Source: Desarmillaria ectypa
Taxonomy: Eukaryota; Basidiomycota; Agaricomycetes; Agaricales; Physalacriaceae
NCBI GenBank assembly: GCA_030407005.1
Contig: JAUDYN010000004.1
Span: 3,100,001-3,164,000 of the forward strand
DNA length: 64,000 bases
Direction of reading: 5' to 3'
Part shown: in pieces, positions 10,674-22,567 of the stretch
Position numbering within the stretch: the first letter of the stretch is position 1
Layout of the letters: the number at the start of each line of letters is the position of its first letter
Notes under the pieces: model-generated
Seen by the model: the letters and a program-made list of their open reading frames with translations, nothing else
The model's database searches: none
What the model was told of the DNA's origin: nothing
Translations under genes and position numbers: made by a program

Positions 10674-13061
10674 ATGTATTCCGAAAAAGTACCAGAAGCC
10701 ATCGACCTTTCTCACCACCTTTCTGAGGTCTCCAAGGCCAGGGCAATCTCTCCGTTGAAGGGCCTACAGAAGTACATAACCAAGCCGGGGCTGATAATGA
10801 TGGCTGGAGGTATGCCCGTCGCTGATATCCTTATTGTTCAACTACTTACTCTCTCTCTACGACGTACAGGTACTCCTAGCCCCGAGTACTTTCCATTCTC
10901 TACGGTCTCTGGGGAGACGTTGATTCCTGAATCGTTCCCGCTCACAACACAGTCATCGTCTTCATTTTCATGGTTCTGGAAACTTTTCGGCGCTGGGGCG
11001 GGTAAGAAGGAAGAGACAACGTCCTTCACCATCAACAAATGGCCCGCTCACACCGGTGACCTCAACTTGGCTACCGCGCTGCAGTACAGTTCGCACTCTT
11101 TGCATCTGACTTGGTCATATCTCGTGCTTATGGTGTAATAGGTCCCGCCACAGGCCTCGCTGCACTCCAAAATATTATACAGGAGTTCAGCCAGAAGGTC
11201 TATCAACCTGGTTATAAGAATTTCACGACCTTGGTATAGACATTCGCGTCTATTACGCCAATTAATAGTTGACTGACGGTTACTCGGCTACTTTCCCCTG
11301 TAGATCGATACCGGTAATACTGACGGATGGGGCAAGGCCGCATTAACTCTCCTAAATCAGGGTGATGGCGTTCTCTGTTCGGAATGGACATATCCTAGCG
11401 CGTTGGCAGTAAGTTTCATCATCACTCATCGCGGGCGTGTTTTGATTCTAACGTCATTGCAGGGCATCAGACCATGGGGTATCAAGACCGTTCCAATTGC
11501 TATGGATGGACAGGGAATGCGCAGCGACTCTCTTCGTGAGACGCTCACGTCCTGGAATGAAGCTGAGCGGGGTTTCAAGAGGCATGTTCTTAAAGTTTAA
11601 ACTACTATCAGCGCATCTGACAGCGCTAACGGCACCCTCAGACCTCATGTGATGTACATCATCCCCGTGGGGCAGAACCCCACAGGTGCTGTGGGTGTTC
11701 AGATATCCTATGAGAATGGCGTGCTTATGCATCGTTATAGACTATGGAAGCGCAACGGAAGAAGGAAATTTATGACATATGTGTTGAATTCGGTATGTCT
11801 TCCATAACCATTATGGCGCAAAATGGTTCTGAATTCGTCAGATATCATCATCGTCGAGGACGATCCATATTATTTCCTCCAGCAGAGTCCTTATGTACCC
11901 AAAGATCAGCGCACGGACGAAGATGCCTTCTCTCCGACATCGACAGAAGAGAGGTTCATCGCTCAACTGGCACCGAGTTTCTTAAAGTAGGAACTTTCTG
12001 ACTCTACGGCAATACCCATATCTTATCTCTATTTCAAGATTTGATTACCAAGGTCGGGTCATCCGTCTTGATACCTTTTCCAAGGTAAGGTCTGAAATCT
12101 TGCTCCCATCTTCTAAGCTATACATTTTGTAGACCATTGCGCCGGGATGTCGTCTTGGTTGGTTCACCTGCAGTCCCCAGTTCGCCGAACGCTTGGAGAG
12201 GGCTGGCGAGACGAGCACCCAGGCTCCGTGTGGTTTCGCCCAGGTATTTCCGTAACCTTTGCCACCCATTTAATTCTGTCTGATCACTATCTTAGGTCAT
12301 GGTCACTTCGCTCCTTCTCAACTGGCACTATGAAGGATACATCCGTTGGCTGCGAGGTTTGTTGTCCCCAGCAATATATTAAGCAACATGGTTCATAATC
12401 CCCAACTATCATAGCACTTCGTCTCCAGTACCAACAACGACGAGACGCCTTTATCGACGCCTTGGCAGATGCTTTTCAACTTGACATGGCCATTGAGATC
12501 AACGGACATCGCAAGGGCTCCCTCGTTTATCACGCTTCTTTGAAGCCGGAACGTCAATTCAGCGAGAAATCGAGCATGAGGTATTCGAAGCCTCTATTTT
12601 CGTTTGTGCCCCCTTCATCGGGGATGTTCGTCTGGGTATGCACATTGGCCCTTCACTCCACACCGGTATTAATAAGACCGCGTGTAGTTGAAACTTCACC
12701 TCGAGGAACACCCGTCATATACGCCGGTTGGCTACAAGGCGCTGGAGTTCAAGCTCTGGACTGCGTTGGCGGAACATGACGTCTTGTTCGGTTTCGGTGA
12801 GCTTATTTCATATACAGTGCTCCAACGGCTTCTAAAGGACATGCCAAGGATCCATGTTTTCTGCGTCTGAGGTCACGGACGAGACGAAAGGAGATGGTCA
12901 TTTCCGTATTAGCTTTAGCTCGACTAAGGTACGAGCCTGTTTCGATTGATTATCTTCTTCATTGTGAATGGTTGACACACTTACCCTTTCAGCATGACGA
13001 CATGAAGAAGGCGGCGTCAACGTTCGCCCTCGTCTTCAGGGAATTTATGAAAGATCAGTAG
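10674..13061 (+). CDS. Aromatic amino acid / kynurenine aminotransferase (ARO8-like, PLP fold type I)
   Basis: This class I/II PLP enzyme transfers amino groups from aromatic amino acids or 2-aminoadipate to 2-oxo acids. The order of segments matches the Aro8 family: DLSHHLSEVSKARAISPLKG, ITKPGLIMMAGGMP, the ring-contact NTDGWGKA, the HVMYIIPVGQNPTG substrate/PLP motif, IIVEDDPYYFLQ, and the PLP-lysine segment LDTFSKTIAPGCRLGW (Lys in FSKT). The C-terminal domain carries LLLNWHYEGYIRWLRG, LHLEEHPSYTPVG, LFGFG and ends AASTFALVFREFMKDQ. About ten short introns are present. I see no stop or frameshift that splicing does not explain. Substrate preference (kynurenine, phenylalanine or aminoadipate) cannot be told from sequence. 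Confidence 0.88.
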
Positions 13062-13381
13062 ATTGTACTAATTAGACCAAGTTTTTGGTCCCTTCACAGT
13101 TATCAACGGTGTAATATATGGATTTACTTGTTCAAAATCATGCGCTTTGTCCCTACGAGGAAACTCTTGTCCACTTCACACGAAGCTAGAATTATTTTTT
13201 TTTAAACATAAAATGCCCGACCAAGGGTCTTTCCCCTTCCAAATGGAGAATTGTCGACGGATGGAAACCTTCTAAAGTTTCGACCTGTTTCCGTGCACAT
13301 CCGCCTCGCCTCACCGTACCGCACGTAGATAAAGCGCCCTGAAATGTGTTCGATTTCGGAACTTTACTCTCCATCGATATC
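13062..13381. other. Intergenic region upstream of the 14-3-3 gene
   Basis: This 320 bp gap between two same-strand genes holds the aminotransferase 3' end and the 14-3-3 promoter. A T-run (attatttttttt, about 13191-13203) is present. No gene is seen. Confidence 0.5.
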
Positions 13382-14388
13382 ATGAGTCCGGTATACCTCC
13401 CCTTTGACATGCCAAAATTTTTTGAACATTTTCGTTCTTATGCTCTAGGTTGCTGTCCGCACCCGAAAACAGTCCCCGACCAAGGCACAAGCGCATACCC
13501 AAGATAAACGGACCCAGTATCTGTTCATCGCCGAACTAGCTGGAGAGGCGGAGCGGTATGAAGGTGCGTCCGCGTTCTTGTCGCCGGCGCCTATCTAATC
13601 ATCGTCCTCGTAGATGTGACCACCCAGATCAAACTCATCGTCCAGCACTTTGGCCCCCAACTGACGCTCGATGAGCGCAACCTCCTGTCTGTCGCGTACA
13701 AGAATATCACCAACAATTTGAGGAATAGTTGGCGCATCGTTGACACCCTGGAGAAGATGGAGGCTAACCGAAAGGGAGGGAAGGCGCCGCTCATACGAAT
13801 GCAGCGAGGGAAGATCGAGGCGGAGCTGGAGCGTGTATGTAGGGATATAGTTGGACTTTTAGAAGGAAAGTTAGTACGGGGGGCGAAGGCAGGAGAGGAA
13901 AGGGTATTTTACCTCAAGATGTGAGTGTGCCAAATTTTCCTTGCATTTTAGACGTATTGATGTTCGCATATATAGGAAAGGCGATTATTACCGCTACTTG
14001 GCAGAGTTCGCAGGACAGAAAGAGGCGAGGAACAAATACGCTGAAGAGTCATTGACAGCATACAAGCTAGCTTACATGCATGCACTCTCCGCACTAGAAC
14101 CTTCGCATCCAACGCGGCTCGGATTGGCCTTGAACTTTTCTGTCTTTTACCACGGTGCGTACCTCCTTATCGATGGTCTTTAGTGCTCAACTCATTTTAC
14201 TACACGCAGACGTGAAACAGAGCCCAGAACGGGCTTGCCACCTTGCCAAGAGCGCTTTGGATGATGCTGTATCGTCGTTCAGTGAAGACACAGTGATGAG
14301 CGCTACCATGCGGGATTCACTGATGATTCTCCAGCTGTTGAGGGATGATTTAGTGCTGTGGTCGGCGGAGATGATGAATGCACCGTAG
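13382..14388 (+). CDS. Divergent 14-3-3 family protein
   Basis: 14-3-3 dimers bind phosphoserine/threonine motifs. Five exons (13382-13390, 13449-13563, 13614-13920, 13976-14154, 14210-14388) give 262 residues, with a 9 nt first exon. Core motifs are [26 protein letters not shown]+[24 protein letters not shown] and [11 protein letters not shown]. The phosphate-binding residues Lys49, Arg56, Arg127 and Tyr128 (human zeta numbering) are all present, as is Asn173. The residue equivalent to Asn224, normally in LLRDNLTLW, is Asp here. The N-terminus has an extra basic stretch ([19 protein letters not shown]) before the first helix, and the C-terminal tail after the last helix is very short (SAEMMNAP). 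It looks like a paralogue beside the canonical fungal 14-3-3 rather than the main one. The gene is intact. Confidence 0.9.
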
Positions 14389-15824
14389 GCTGCTTTGCTT
14401 CGTCACATTCTTGGTTAGTCGCTTTGCATGTATTGTTTCTATCTGTTGCATTTGCTGTTCTAAATGTATTGCATTGTATCATTCTGAACACCCGCTTAAA
14501 GCGAAGATTATCGATAGTATCATTATGGATAAGTACTGACTCGTCTTTTACCCGTTTCCTTTGGTCAAGTTCGGGTTCAAGTTGAAGCTAAAGTCATACT
14601 CCATCATCGACATTCCCAAAGGTCCCGATATAACTACCGACGGATGTAATTCCAGATTGTGTTCATTCACATTCAAGTTAGGCTAGGGACGATTTCTAAA
14701 ACTTCACTTCCGGTCTGGAATGCGTTTCTTAATTTGGACGCCGGGAAAAAGATACGATTAGATGCAAGTTCGATCTATAAGTAAGTTGTATAAGGCACTG
14801 CGAATCGCTCAAAGGATAACGGTGTCCTAGGGCCGAGGTAGAAAGCGCAACTCCATGTCACATCCAAGTACATCGCCTGATTGATCAGATCCCAAAGTGT
14901 TGCTGTGGTAGAAACCATATAGCAAAAAGGTCGAGTCTCGACACTGTAGGTTTTGAAGCCATTTCCAGCACTCTTAAAATGGGCAATCAGGCAGCTGGAC
15001 TTGACCCTGAGGCTTTTATCGAGTTAGGAGATATGCGAGCGGTCGAAAGTGGACGGTGTTGGTGTTAGTGTTGGTACCGGCACGAAGTCCCAATAAGGAA
15101 CGGCCGGATGCGCTGTGATCACGAAGCACACTGTTGAGTGTGTCGCGCGGAGTAAAAAAACTTCGCGGGGTATAAAAAAAAGAAGGATTATAGTACACAG
15201 GTACAGCATCAAAGATACGGAAGACATTAAATACGTATTTTGCTAGAGAGCCTACAATTCTCATGTCCTCTGCCCCAGAAGGGCCTGTATGATTTCATAT
15301 CCAGATGTAGCAGAGCGCAGCTGGTGCACTAAAGGGTCGGAGGCAAGAAGGAAAAAATTGGTACACAAGTCCTTCAAGGGGCCGAGTACAACAAAACATT
15401 GGTAACGAAAAGGGGAAGGACCAAATTTTCGATCAAATTTTGTTCTGATCTCTCTTCACATACAACCATCATCGTTACAACCTCAGTCGCTCTCCTCACC
15501 GCATCAGTGCCTCCTGCGCGGTGTATCTGCCTCAAAGAGGGTATATCCGACAAGCGTTCATTGGTTGTTAAGCTTAATCTACAGATAGGGACACACTAGC
15601 CTTCTTTGTCTTCCTTTATCATTGCCCTTTACCTTTCTCCTTTATAACTTCGGGATGCATTGAATTCGAAAAGAATGTGTGCCTGTCAATGCATGATCGA
15701 TCAATGACATCGGGGGTCTGATTTAGGAGAGATGGGGCCTTCTCTCCAACTGCATTGCCCTCATGAAGCTTCCCCGTACGTTTTTCTGCGGACTCTTGAG
15801 TAGCATCTGCTTGACTGAAGAAAT
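14389..15824. other. Gene-free region of about 1.4 kb
   Basis: Only short open frames without domain likeness are seen. A-rich runs lie near 15151-15182 (gtaaaaaaac and ataaaaaaaag). It probably holds the 14-3-3 3' end and the upstream region of the following F-box gene. Confidence 0.5.
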
Positions 15825-17468
15825 ATGGTAGGCTCAGATGCCGAAATATTCTCCTACGACTATGGGGAAGAACAACCATCTCATTCTCACGTTACATTAC
15901 CGAATTCGCACAAGCGGTGTCCAGACAACATTTCGCTGAATAGGGAGCGCGAAATTGAGCTTGAGAAGCTTATTCACTCTCTACAGAGGTATCTGCAACA
16001 AATCTGCAGCGAGATCCCCTATCACCGTGATGCCTTGAAACGTCTTGAACGACGACGCCAACATCTCCAAGCTCTCCTTGACCAAAACAGCGCCTCCTTC
16101 TCCCCAATCAGAGCCATTCCAACCGAGATCCTTTCCCTGATTTTCGACTACTTGTGCTCAAACATTGGTTTCAACGATAGAGCGCAACCCTTGGTTCTTG
16201 CATCGGTGTGTTATAGGTGGCGCTGCATTGCTGTATCCTACCCTAGTATTTGGACTCGCATCAATGCTCCAAGAAATTCTCCCCATGCGGATGAGCACAC
16301 TCGAAATTTTGTGCAGCTCTATCTTGATCGTTCACAAGACATGCCTCTCCGGATACATGTCAGTGACTTTCCGCTCGGGTTGCCCGATAGCACTTTGCTC
16401 TCCATACTTGCAGCACATTCATACCGATGGCTCAGAGCGACGTTTTCCCTCACTACTGAAGGATACTACGCACTCTTCCGTGCTCTCGAGGGACAGTCCT
16501 TGACCCGTCTTCGGAAATTCAACCTATACGGGCCCAGTCTTGACGGCGTCCCTGATTCCTTTCAGTGCGCCCTGATGACCGCGTGTAAACTGGATATTCT
16601 TACGGTCCAAAAGCCGATAGAACGTCCCGAGAGCCTTGGCCTTCCCTTTGGAAGGATCAGACTGCTCAACTTGATCGACCACGATGATCCAGCCAGCATT
16701 CTCCGATGTATCACTCAAACCATAAACCTTAGACACCTTCGAATCACTGCCACAAGCAACTGTCAAAGCCGAGGGCTGCTTCCAACGCCTGTCGTTGCGG
16801 CCAAAGTTTTATATCTTTCCCTGAGAATGGGAAATTTTGATGGAGACCTTTTTGAAAAGGTCTTGTCGGTTCTCTCGACTCCCACGTTGCAGCACTTGAA
16901 GGTGGCACTTCCATTACCGGAAGAGTGTCCTATGGGATGCAGTCCGAAATTGAACGGAACTTTCAGTCTAAAATCGATTTCGGAATTCATCGTCCGGTCG
17001 GCGTGCCGGCTCAGATCTCTTCGCGTTGAAAACATCAACGTCAATGAAGACGAGCTCATGCAGGTGCTCGAGAACGCCCCTACAATTACTACTCTTGTTC
17101 TTCATGAACTTTACCCAGGCGTAAACATCCCATCTCCTAGCGTCTTAACACCTCGAAGGTGGATAACCAGTAAACTTTTGCGGTGTTTGACGATCACAAC
17201 CAATGACCCCGCTATCCTTCCTCGTCTCAAACACCTCGACATCCTTCTCTCTTGCAGGATTAGCGAAATCAACGAAGGCTGGTTTCTCAGAATGGTGGCG
17301 TCTCGCACGAATCCTGATCTTCCAAAGGGGGTGCGCTTGAAGAAGCTATATTTTTCATCGAAGAAAGGTGCGAAGAGTTATTCGTTGGCTAATGACGGGA
17401 AGATACAGCTACACAAGCTTCCGAGGCATTCATATAGCGATTTCGCGTCTAACATTGAGACGACGTAG
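15825..17468 (+). CDS. F-box protein with N-terminal coiled coil
   Basis: F-box proteins are substrate adaptors of SCF ubiquitin ligases. This is a single exon of 547 codons. A charged coiled coil at about residues 40-90 (RYLQQICSEIPYHRDALKRL, ERRRQHLQALLDQ) leads into the F-box at about 95-140 (IRAIPTEILSLIFDYL, then LASVCYRWRCIAVSYPSIW). The rest is leucine-rich and irregular (LRRLR-type units such as LNLIDHDDPASILRCI and TLQHLKVALPLPEE), as in the large Agaricomycete F-box expansion. The substrate is unknown. It is the first of four neighbouring F-box genes, and its intron-less form differs from the other three. Confidence 0.85.
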   Translation: MVGSDAEIFSYDYGEEQPSHSHVTLPNSHKRCPDNISLNREREIELEKLIHSLQRYLQQICSEIPYHRDALKRLERRRQHLQALLDQNSASFSPIRAIPTEILSLIFDYLCSNIGFNDRAQPLVLASVCYRWRCIAVSYPSIWTRINAPRNSPHADEHTRNFVQLYLDRSQDMPLRIHVSDFPLGLPDSTLLSILAAHSYRWLRATFSLTTEGYYALFRALEGQSLTRLRKFNLYGPSLDGVPDSFQCALMTACKLDILTVQKPIERPESLGLPFGRIRLLNLIDHDDPASILRCITQTINLRHLRITATSNCQSRGLLPTPVVAAKVLYLSLRMGNFDGDLFEKVLSVLSTPTLQHLKVALPLPEECPMGCSPKLNGTFSLKSISEFIVRSACRLRSLRVENINVNEDELMQVLENAPTITTLVLHELYPGVNIPSPSVLTPRRWITSKLLRCLTITTNDPAILPRLKHLDILLSCRISEINEGWFLRMVASRTNPDLPKGVRLKKLYFSSKKGAKSYSLANDGKIQLHKLPRHSYSDFASNIETT

Positions 17469-17823
17469 ACTTCCTACATCATTATTTCAGAATTATGCCT
17501 ACTTCACCAAATGTCAGACTTAGTAGCCCTGCTAGTCGCTTGTCCTATAATGATGCGAGAGCAAGCATTTTTAATATGGGAATACGTTTGCTAGATAAAG
17601 GGCTCGTACAATGCCACTTCAAGGTACTCTTTGACGTTGTCCGGTTTTGTGGAGTGGCTCCTTTGTTATTCATGCCACGCGAGACAAGACGGTTCTCGCG
17701 ATCAATTCTCGCAACTTGGAACCTAACAGTCATCATCTACTGCAGTAGTCGACGAACAACACGTCTGTACGTTGGCAGCTTCTTTGTTTTCTGCGTCGCT
17801 CACGAGCCAATCGCCCACAGAAC
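17469..17823. other. Intergenic region between two F-box genes
   Basis: This 355 bp gap holds no supported gene. A 144-codon open frame across it has no domain likeness and is crossed by the real start of the next F-box gene in another frame. Confidence 0.5.
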
Positions 17824-20297
17824 ATGTCTCCAATGCGCCCTAAAATGTCGAATGCTGAAGAGCCAACGGAGGATAGGGAGAAACGCCCGCAGAGAACGAG
17901 AGGACGTCGTGGTAAACTACAAGGACTGATGGATATGCCACTGGACATCTGGTTCGAGGTGTGCCCATGCATGTCACGTAATTACGCGTCCTAACTACGT
18001 CGACACGTCCTAGATTTTTGAGGTTCTGCACCCGCTGGATCTACTGCATCTCGCTCGTTCCACCAAGCATTTGCGCTCAATACTAATGAACCGGTCTTCA
18101 TCCACCATTTGGAAGAATGCTCGACTATCATCAGACTTTCCGGAGCCGATGCCCGAGTTTTCCGAACCGGCGTGGGTCAGTCTTCTCTTTGAACCCAACT
18201 GTCATGTGTGTTTCCAAGTTCTCTCTCTCCTTTGAACGGTGGCTGACGTACATTTAGTTCTGTGTCAAAGCTACAGTGCATACAGTCGATTTCACATTTC
18301 GAGTGCGCGTATGTAGAAAATGTAGCCAGCAACAGTCAGTGGCTTTCATTGATAGGTGCCAGTAAGGCTAATTCTTTTGGGACTTTTCAGATTCATCTCT
18401 TACCAAGAGGCTCTGCCGTACGATGTAATATTTACCTCAAAGGGCGAAACCATCAAAGAAATTCTTAACTGTCTACCTACTCGACGTTCATGTGAAGGGT
18501 TATACTACCTCGTTGGAAATCCTGCTGATATCTTAAATTAGCTCGAAAGCCTTTTAGGGGTCATGATATATGTCTACGTCGAGAGTATGAACAAATGAAA
18601 GCACACTACCTTTCTCTGAAGTCCGACCAGCGTAACACATACCGTGAAGAACGAAGAACATTCCTCCAGGAGGTAGCGAAGGTCCAGGGTGTTCCTTTCT
18701 GTTTCATCATGGTCTTACTCTGTATGTAGCATGTCAAAGTCGATGAAGCGTGGCACAAGAAAAGGGCCCGTAGTCGAGAGGAAGAGCTAGAGCAGTTGCG
18801 GGTGGATAGGGCGACAGCGTAAGTGAATTGGACAGAGGTCTGTTGAATGCCAATTGATATCGCTGCAGCATATCAAAGAAGCTCGTTGACCTTGGCTATG
18901 AGCGAGACCTCGAAAGCATTCAGGCGCCTGATTCTTTCCAAGACCATCGTCTTGTCAAACAACCTCGCGCTTTAACTGAAAAAGGTATACCAGATCTAAA
19001 ATCTTGTTCTGCACATATGCTCACCGTTCTCTAGGCTGGCGCAATATCAGTCAATATATGATTCAGTTCATGGAAAAGATGCGAAACAAACGCCTTGCTC
19101 GCGAACACGCTGCTCTGATCAATTCTCGGAAAGCCATTGCAGCTTCTCTTCTAAGAACATACAAATTATCCTTCTCTGGCACGCCTTACACCACTGTCCT
19201 CCCCACCATCGTTGACTTTTACAACTTCGGCCCAGTCAAGGAGCTCCTTGATCTGCCGGATGAGGTTATCGTCGACGAACACACTTTTGCGCCTGTCGTA
19301 CCCCAGATGGATGCGTTCTGCCAGACCTGGCGTGAGCGTATTCACGATGAGCTCATCCAAATTGTAGGACATCCAGATCCTCCCTCACTCCAGACTATGG
19401 AGCAAAAGGTTGCCTTCCTCAAGCTCGCCCATAATGTGTTCTTCTGCGATTCGCAGTGTGGTTCTTTTTCCTGGATCGGTGGTGTTGCGGAACAAGGACT
19501 TTACTATCCGCAGGTCCTGGCGCATCAGTGCAGCGTGACAGAGTCGGACGTGGGTCAGGACGAACCCCCAGACCAGGCTATCTCCCTACCGCCCCTGAGA
19601 AGGTGTGCATGGACTGCCAAGCACTTGTCATTGCATAACAAGGCGAGCGCTGTTGTGTCTGCCTTAATCACAGCCTTGGATCGGGACCCCGAGCAGACAA
19701 CAGTCGATGACATGGATAACCTGGAGCAGTTCTATCGATGCATTCTATGTGAACACAACAGGTTCTTCTTCGTGTCGCGTAGGGTTATATACGGTTGGCG
19801 CACTTTTGTGAGTAAACCTTTTATCACTCATCTATCTGTCAGTGATACATTCTTTCAGGTAAAAGATTTCTGCAATGAGCACCCGTTTCACGTGGATAAC
19901 GGCGTCCTGACTTTGACGCCTGACAAAGATTTTGAAGTAATGCCGATTGAAAGCATGGACCCGAAACATTTGGATTCCTACAAACAGGTGATAGATTATC
20001 ACGACCTCCGTTGGCGTTGTCTCCGGTGTAGAGATTTGTCCACTGAGACCGAAGCATGCAATTTTCGCTCGCTCAAGGCACACTATTGTTTTAAGTAAGT
20101 GCTTAATTCAACATGTCAGCTAGTGTTAACATTTCTGTAGACATGTGGGAGTTGATGTCGAGACGCTTGTTATCAACAGGGATTACTACGAAGAGTTCGG
20201 TGTTCCCCCTCGTATGGCATCTATTGAGATTCGAACTTTGGACTTGGAACATTCCGAATCATCCAGCAGTCTTGATAGTCTCGCAGCCTTCTGGTAG
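17824..20297 (+). CDS. F-box protein with cysteine-bearing central segment
   Basis: The start MSPMRPKMSNAEEPTEDRE leads into the F-box MDMPLDIWFE/IFEVLHPLDLLHLARSTKHL, split by a 55 nt intron exactly inside the box. Then follow WVSLLFEPNCH and, after an intron, FCVKATVHTVDFTFRVRVCR with a CRKC pair, suggesting a metal-binding patch. A charged helical part (REYEQMKAHYLSL, KRARSREEELEQLRVDRATA) comes before a long exon starting GWRNISQYMIQFMEKMRNKR. The C-terminal exons contain another Cys cluster (FYRCILCEHNR; DLRWRCLRCRD) and CxxC-type pairs, and the gene ends in SSSSLDSLAAFW. About eight introns are needed. The CxxC pairs suggest a zinc-binding fold; this is inference. It converges on the next F-box gene. 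Confidence 0.78.
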
Positions 20298-20617
20298 TGC
20301 CGCAGTCAATATAGTCCACAGCCTCTGTGCGGGGAAGAATCCTGGCCTTTCGGTATGTTGTATAGCTTAATAGTATCAGGCTCCTCAGGTTTGGATTGTT
20401 TGTTCGTTGTCGGGGCGCAGACGAAGTATCCTCGAGATCTAGGATCATACAGTCTATTTGGACATTTGGGTTTAAAGATTTTCATTTCTGAAATGGCAAT
20501 TGTGCGGTTTGAAATAGTAAAGAGTTTAGTACCGACATACACGTGTCATGACTGGAGTGAATGGCAGGAGAAGGGAGTAGGATTAGCAGAGTCGCAAAAC
20601 AATACTTATGATACAGA
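20298..20617. other. Convergent gap between F-box genes
   Basis: This 320 bp gap lies between two convergent stop codons. No supported coding sequence is seen. Confidence 0.5.
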
Positions 20618-22093
20618 TCACCCAAAATACATCACATCAAGGTCAGTGATACCGCGGCCATCCCGCATTAGCCCTAGAATCCTCTCCTCGTCCATCAGGA
20701 CCCCATGAACGTGACGGTGGGATATGCATCTCATGACAAACGGAAGATTACCCACGACTGGCTCCATGAAAAGTGGTAAGTCCATGCGAAGCCTGTCGGG
20801 CACGTCCGAGTCAATGACGACTTCTGAATAATCCTTAGAAACACGCGCCCTACGCAGGCTCCACGGATTGAAGTCGAACAAGAGAATCTTCCACCGAGTA
20901 CACAGGACATACCGATGTCCAGTTGTCGTCGTGATCCAGTCAATCAAGTCGGCTGGAAACCACCGCGTGCAGGGCGGACCCCATGCGCCCCATTCGACGT
21001 CCCCCTGCGCATGAACATCGAGAAGAGCTTTTCGATGCACAAGGAACACTACGGTAGATGTCCCATGAGAGCTGTTAATGTGAATGTGGAAGATAAGTAG
21101 CGATTCGGCAGGATTTGGGTGGAACGGTCGGGAAGTGCTGAGACTGCCTGGGTTGGGTGAGCTACGACAAGCCATATGGCTGATATTCATGTTGATCTTG
21201 AGGTGGGGAAGGTGCAGAGCTGTACGCATTCGCCCCTCGGGGATTTCCCAGATTTCCAGGGTCGCGTTATGGGCGTTTGGGAGGAGGATAGTCAGTGGGT
21301 CGAGGAAGACGAAGGAGGTGTAGCATCGATTGGGCGCTTCAATGACGTGCAGCAGTGTAGCCTTCTTCCAATTAAAGATATATACCTTGTCCGGTAGCAC
21401 GAGTAGGTGCTCGCGTGTAACGAGGACAAGGTGGTCGCCGACGATCTCGACGCCGACGGAAAGCCTACCAACATCATAAGAGTGGACAGGAATAATGTGA
21501 TTAGTTGCGAGGGGATGAGGACTTTTGGTGGAGAGCTGATATAGCTTCACCTTGAGGTGAGGTGAAGGATCCCTTGATCAGCTTTCAGACTAGTCGAAAT
21601 AATAGGAAGTTAATAAGGAGTCGTACATGACGATAGCAGCGAACAGATCATGTTCGTACAGCGCGATCCCAATATCGACGATTTCGCAACCCACGATGAG
21701 CTTGTCCCACTCAGTTTCACCATCCGGAGTCGAAGGTAGCCGCAGAAACGGTATGCTGGTGCGCCTGGACTCGCCAAGGAAATATGTTCCACCTGATATC
21801 TCATAGATACCTGTCTCTCGATGATCCACGTGTATTCTCCTCTTGAATATTGGTTCAAATTTGGTCCACGCTTCTTCTCTCTTCTTCAGCATCTCGAGGC
21901 AATCCGATGCACACATGCCACTATTTGGGTTATGGATCATGCCCGATTTCTCAAGCGCCATCTGATACTGCAGTTGAACAGAGCTAGTAATGGTGTCTTT
22001 GAAGCTACGGCAGACATATTGACATGTTACCAGCTCGGATAGGGTGAGATGGGCGAAAATGGCTATGACAAGTTCAGGAGGGAAATCCTGCAT
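20618..22093 (-). CDS. F-box protein (beta-strand-rich basidiomycete type)
   Basis: Two exons, 22093-21627 and 21572-20618, give 473 residues. The F-box is at the very N-terminus (MQDFPPELVIAIFAHLTLSE, then LVTCQYVCRSFKDTI). The body is a long beta-rich region with EIVGDHLVLVTREHLLVLPD, FVFLDPLTILLPNAHNATLE and WEIPEGRM, resembling WD/propeller-like blades, and ends RVSKDYSEVVIDSD, FVMRCISHRHVHGVLMDEER and DLDVMYFG. The 54 nt intron joins FAAIVM to DPSPHLKVKLYQLS, which fits the family pattern; unspliced, the frame would stop at once. Partner unknown. Intact. Confidence 0.82.
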
Positions 22094-22567
22094 CTTGAGT
22101 AAAGTTTGAATGCGAGAGTGAAAATTTTCGGCACAAAAGCTTACCATTAGTGTCAGTTTTCGTAGAGTGGTGTCCCACAGCACAGTTGTTCGAGGTAAGT
22201 GTCAGCTGCTAACTTGAAGGACAACATGAGAAGTTGACGTTTTGGGAGGTTTCGGCACGAGATGGCAGAATTCGGTCCGCCGTTCCTCCACGTGTTTTCC
22301 TGAATTGCCTCCACCATCGCCCCAAGCAAGTTCTGTTGATTAATTGAGTACTGCATTCTCAGTTTCATATAAAACTCAATTCATAAATCCAGTGCTTCAT
22401 ACAGATTGAATATTATTACAGGCATAACTATTTTTCGAATTTAACTTTGCTTAACTATGAAGACTTTGGAACAGAGTGTTTTCTCTGGAAACGTCTTTCA
22501 CGACTGAAGAAATATGCATACTCACTTCGACAAAAATGGCTCCTTATGTTTCCCTCCGCTTCCCCAC
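22094..22567. other. Intergenic region upstream of the minus-strand F-box gene
   Basis: This 474 bp gap lies between two minus-strand F-box genes and is AT-rich. A 71-codon minus-strand frame here (22153-22368) has no domain likeness, and I do not call it a gene. Confidence 0.45.
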
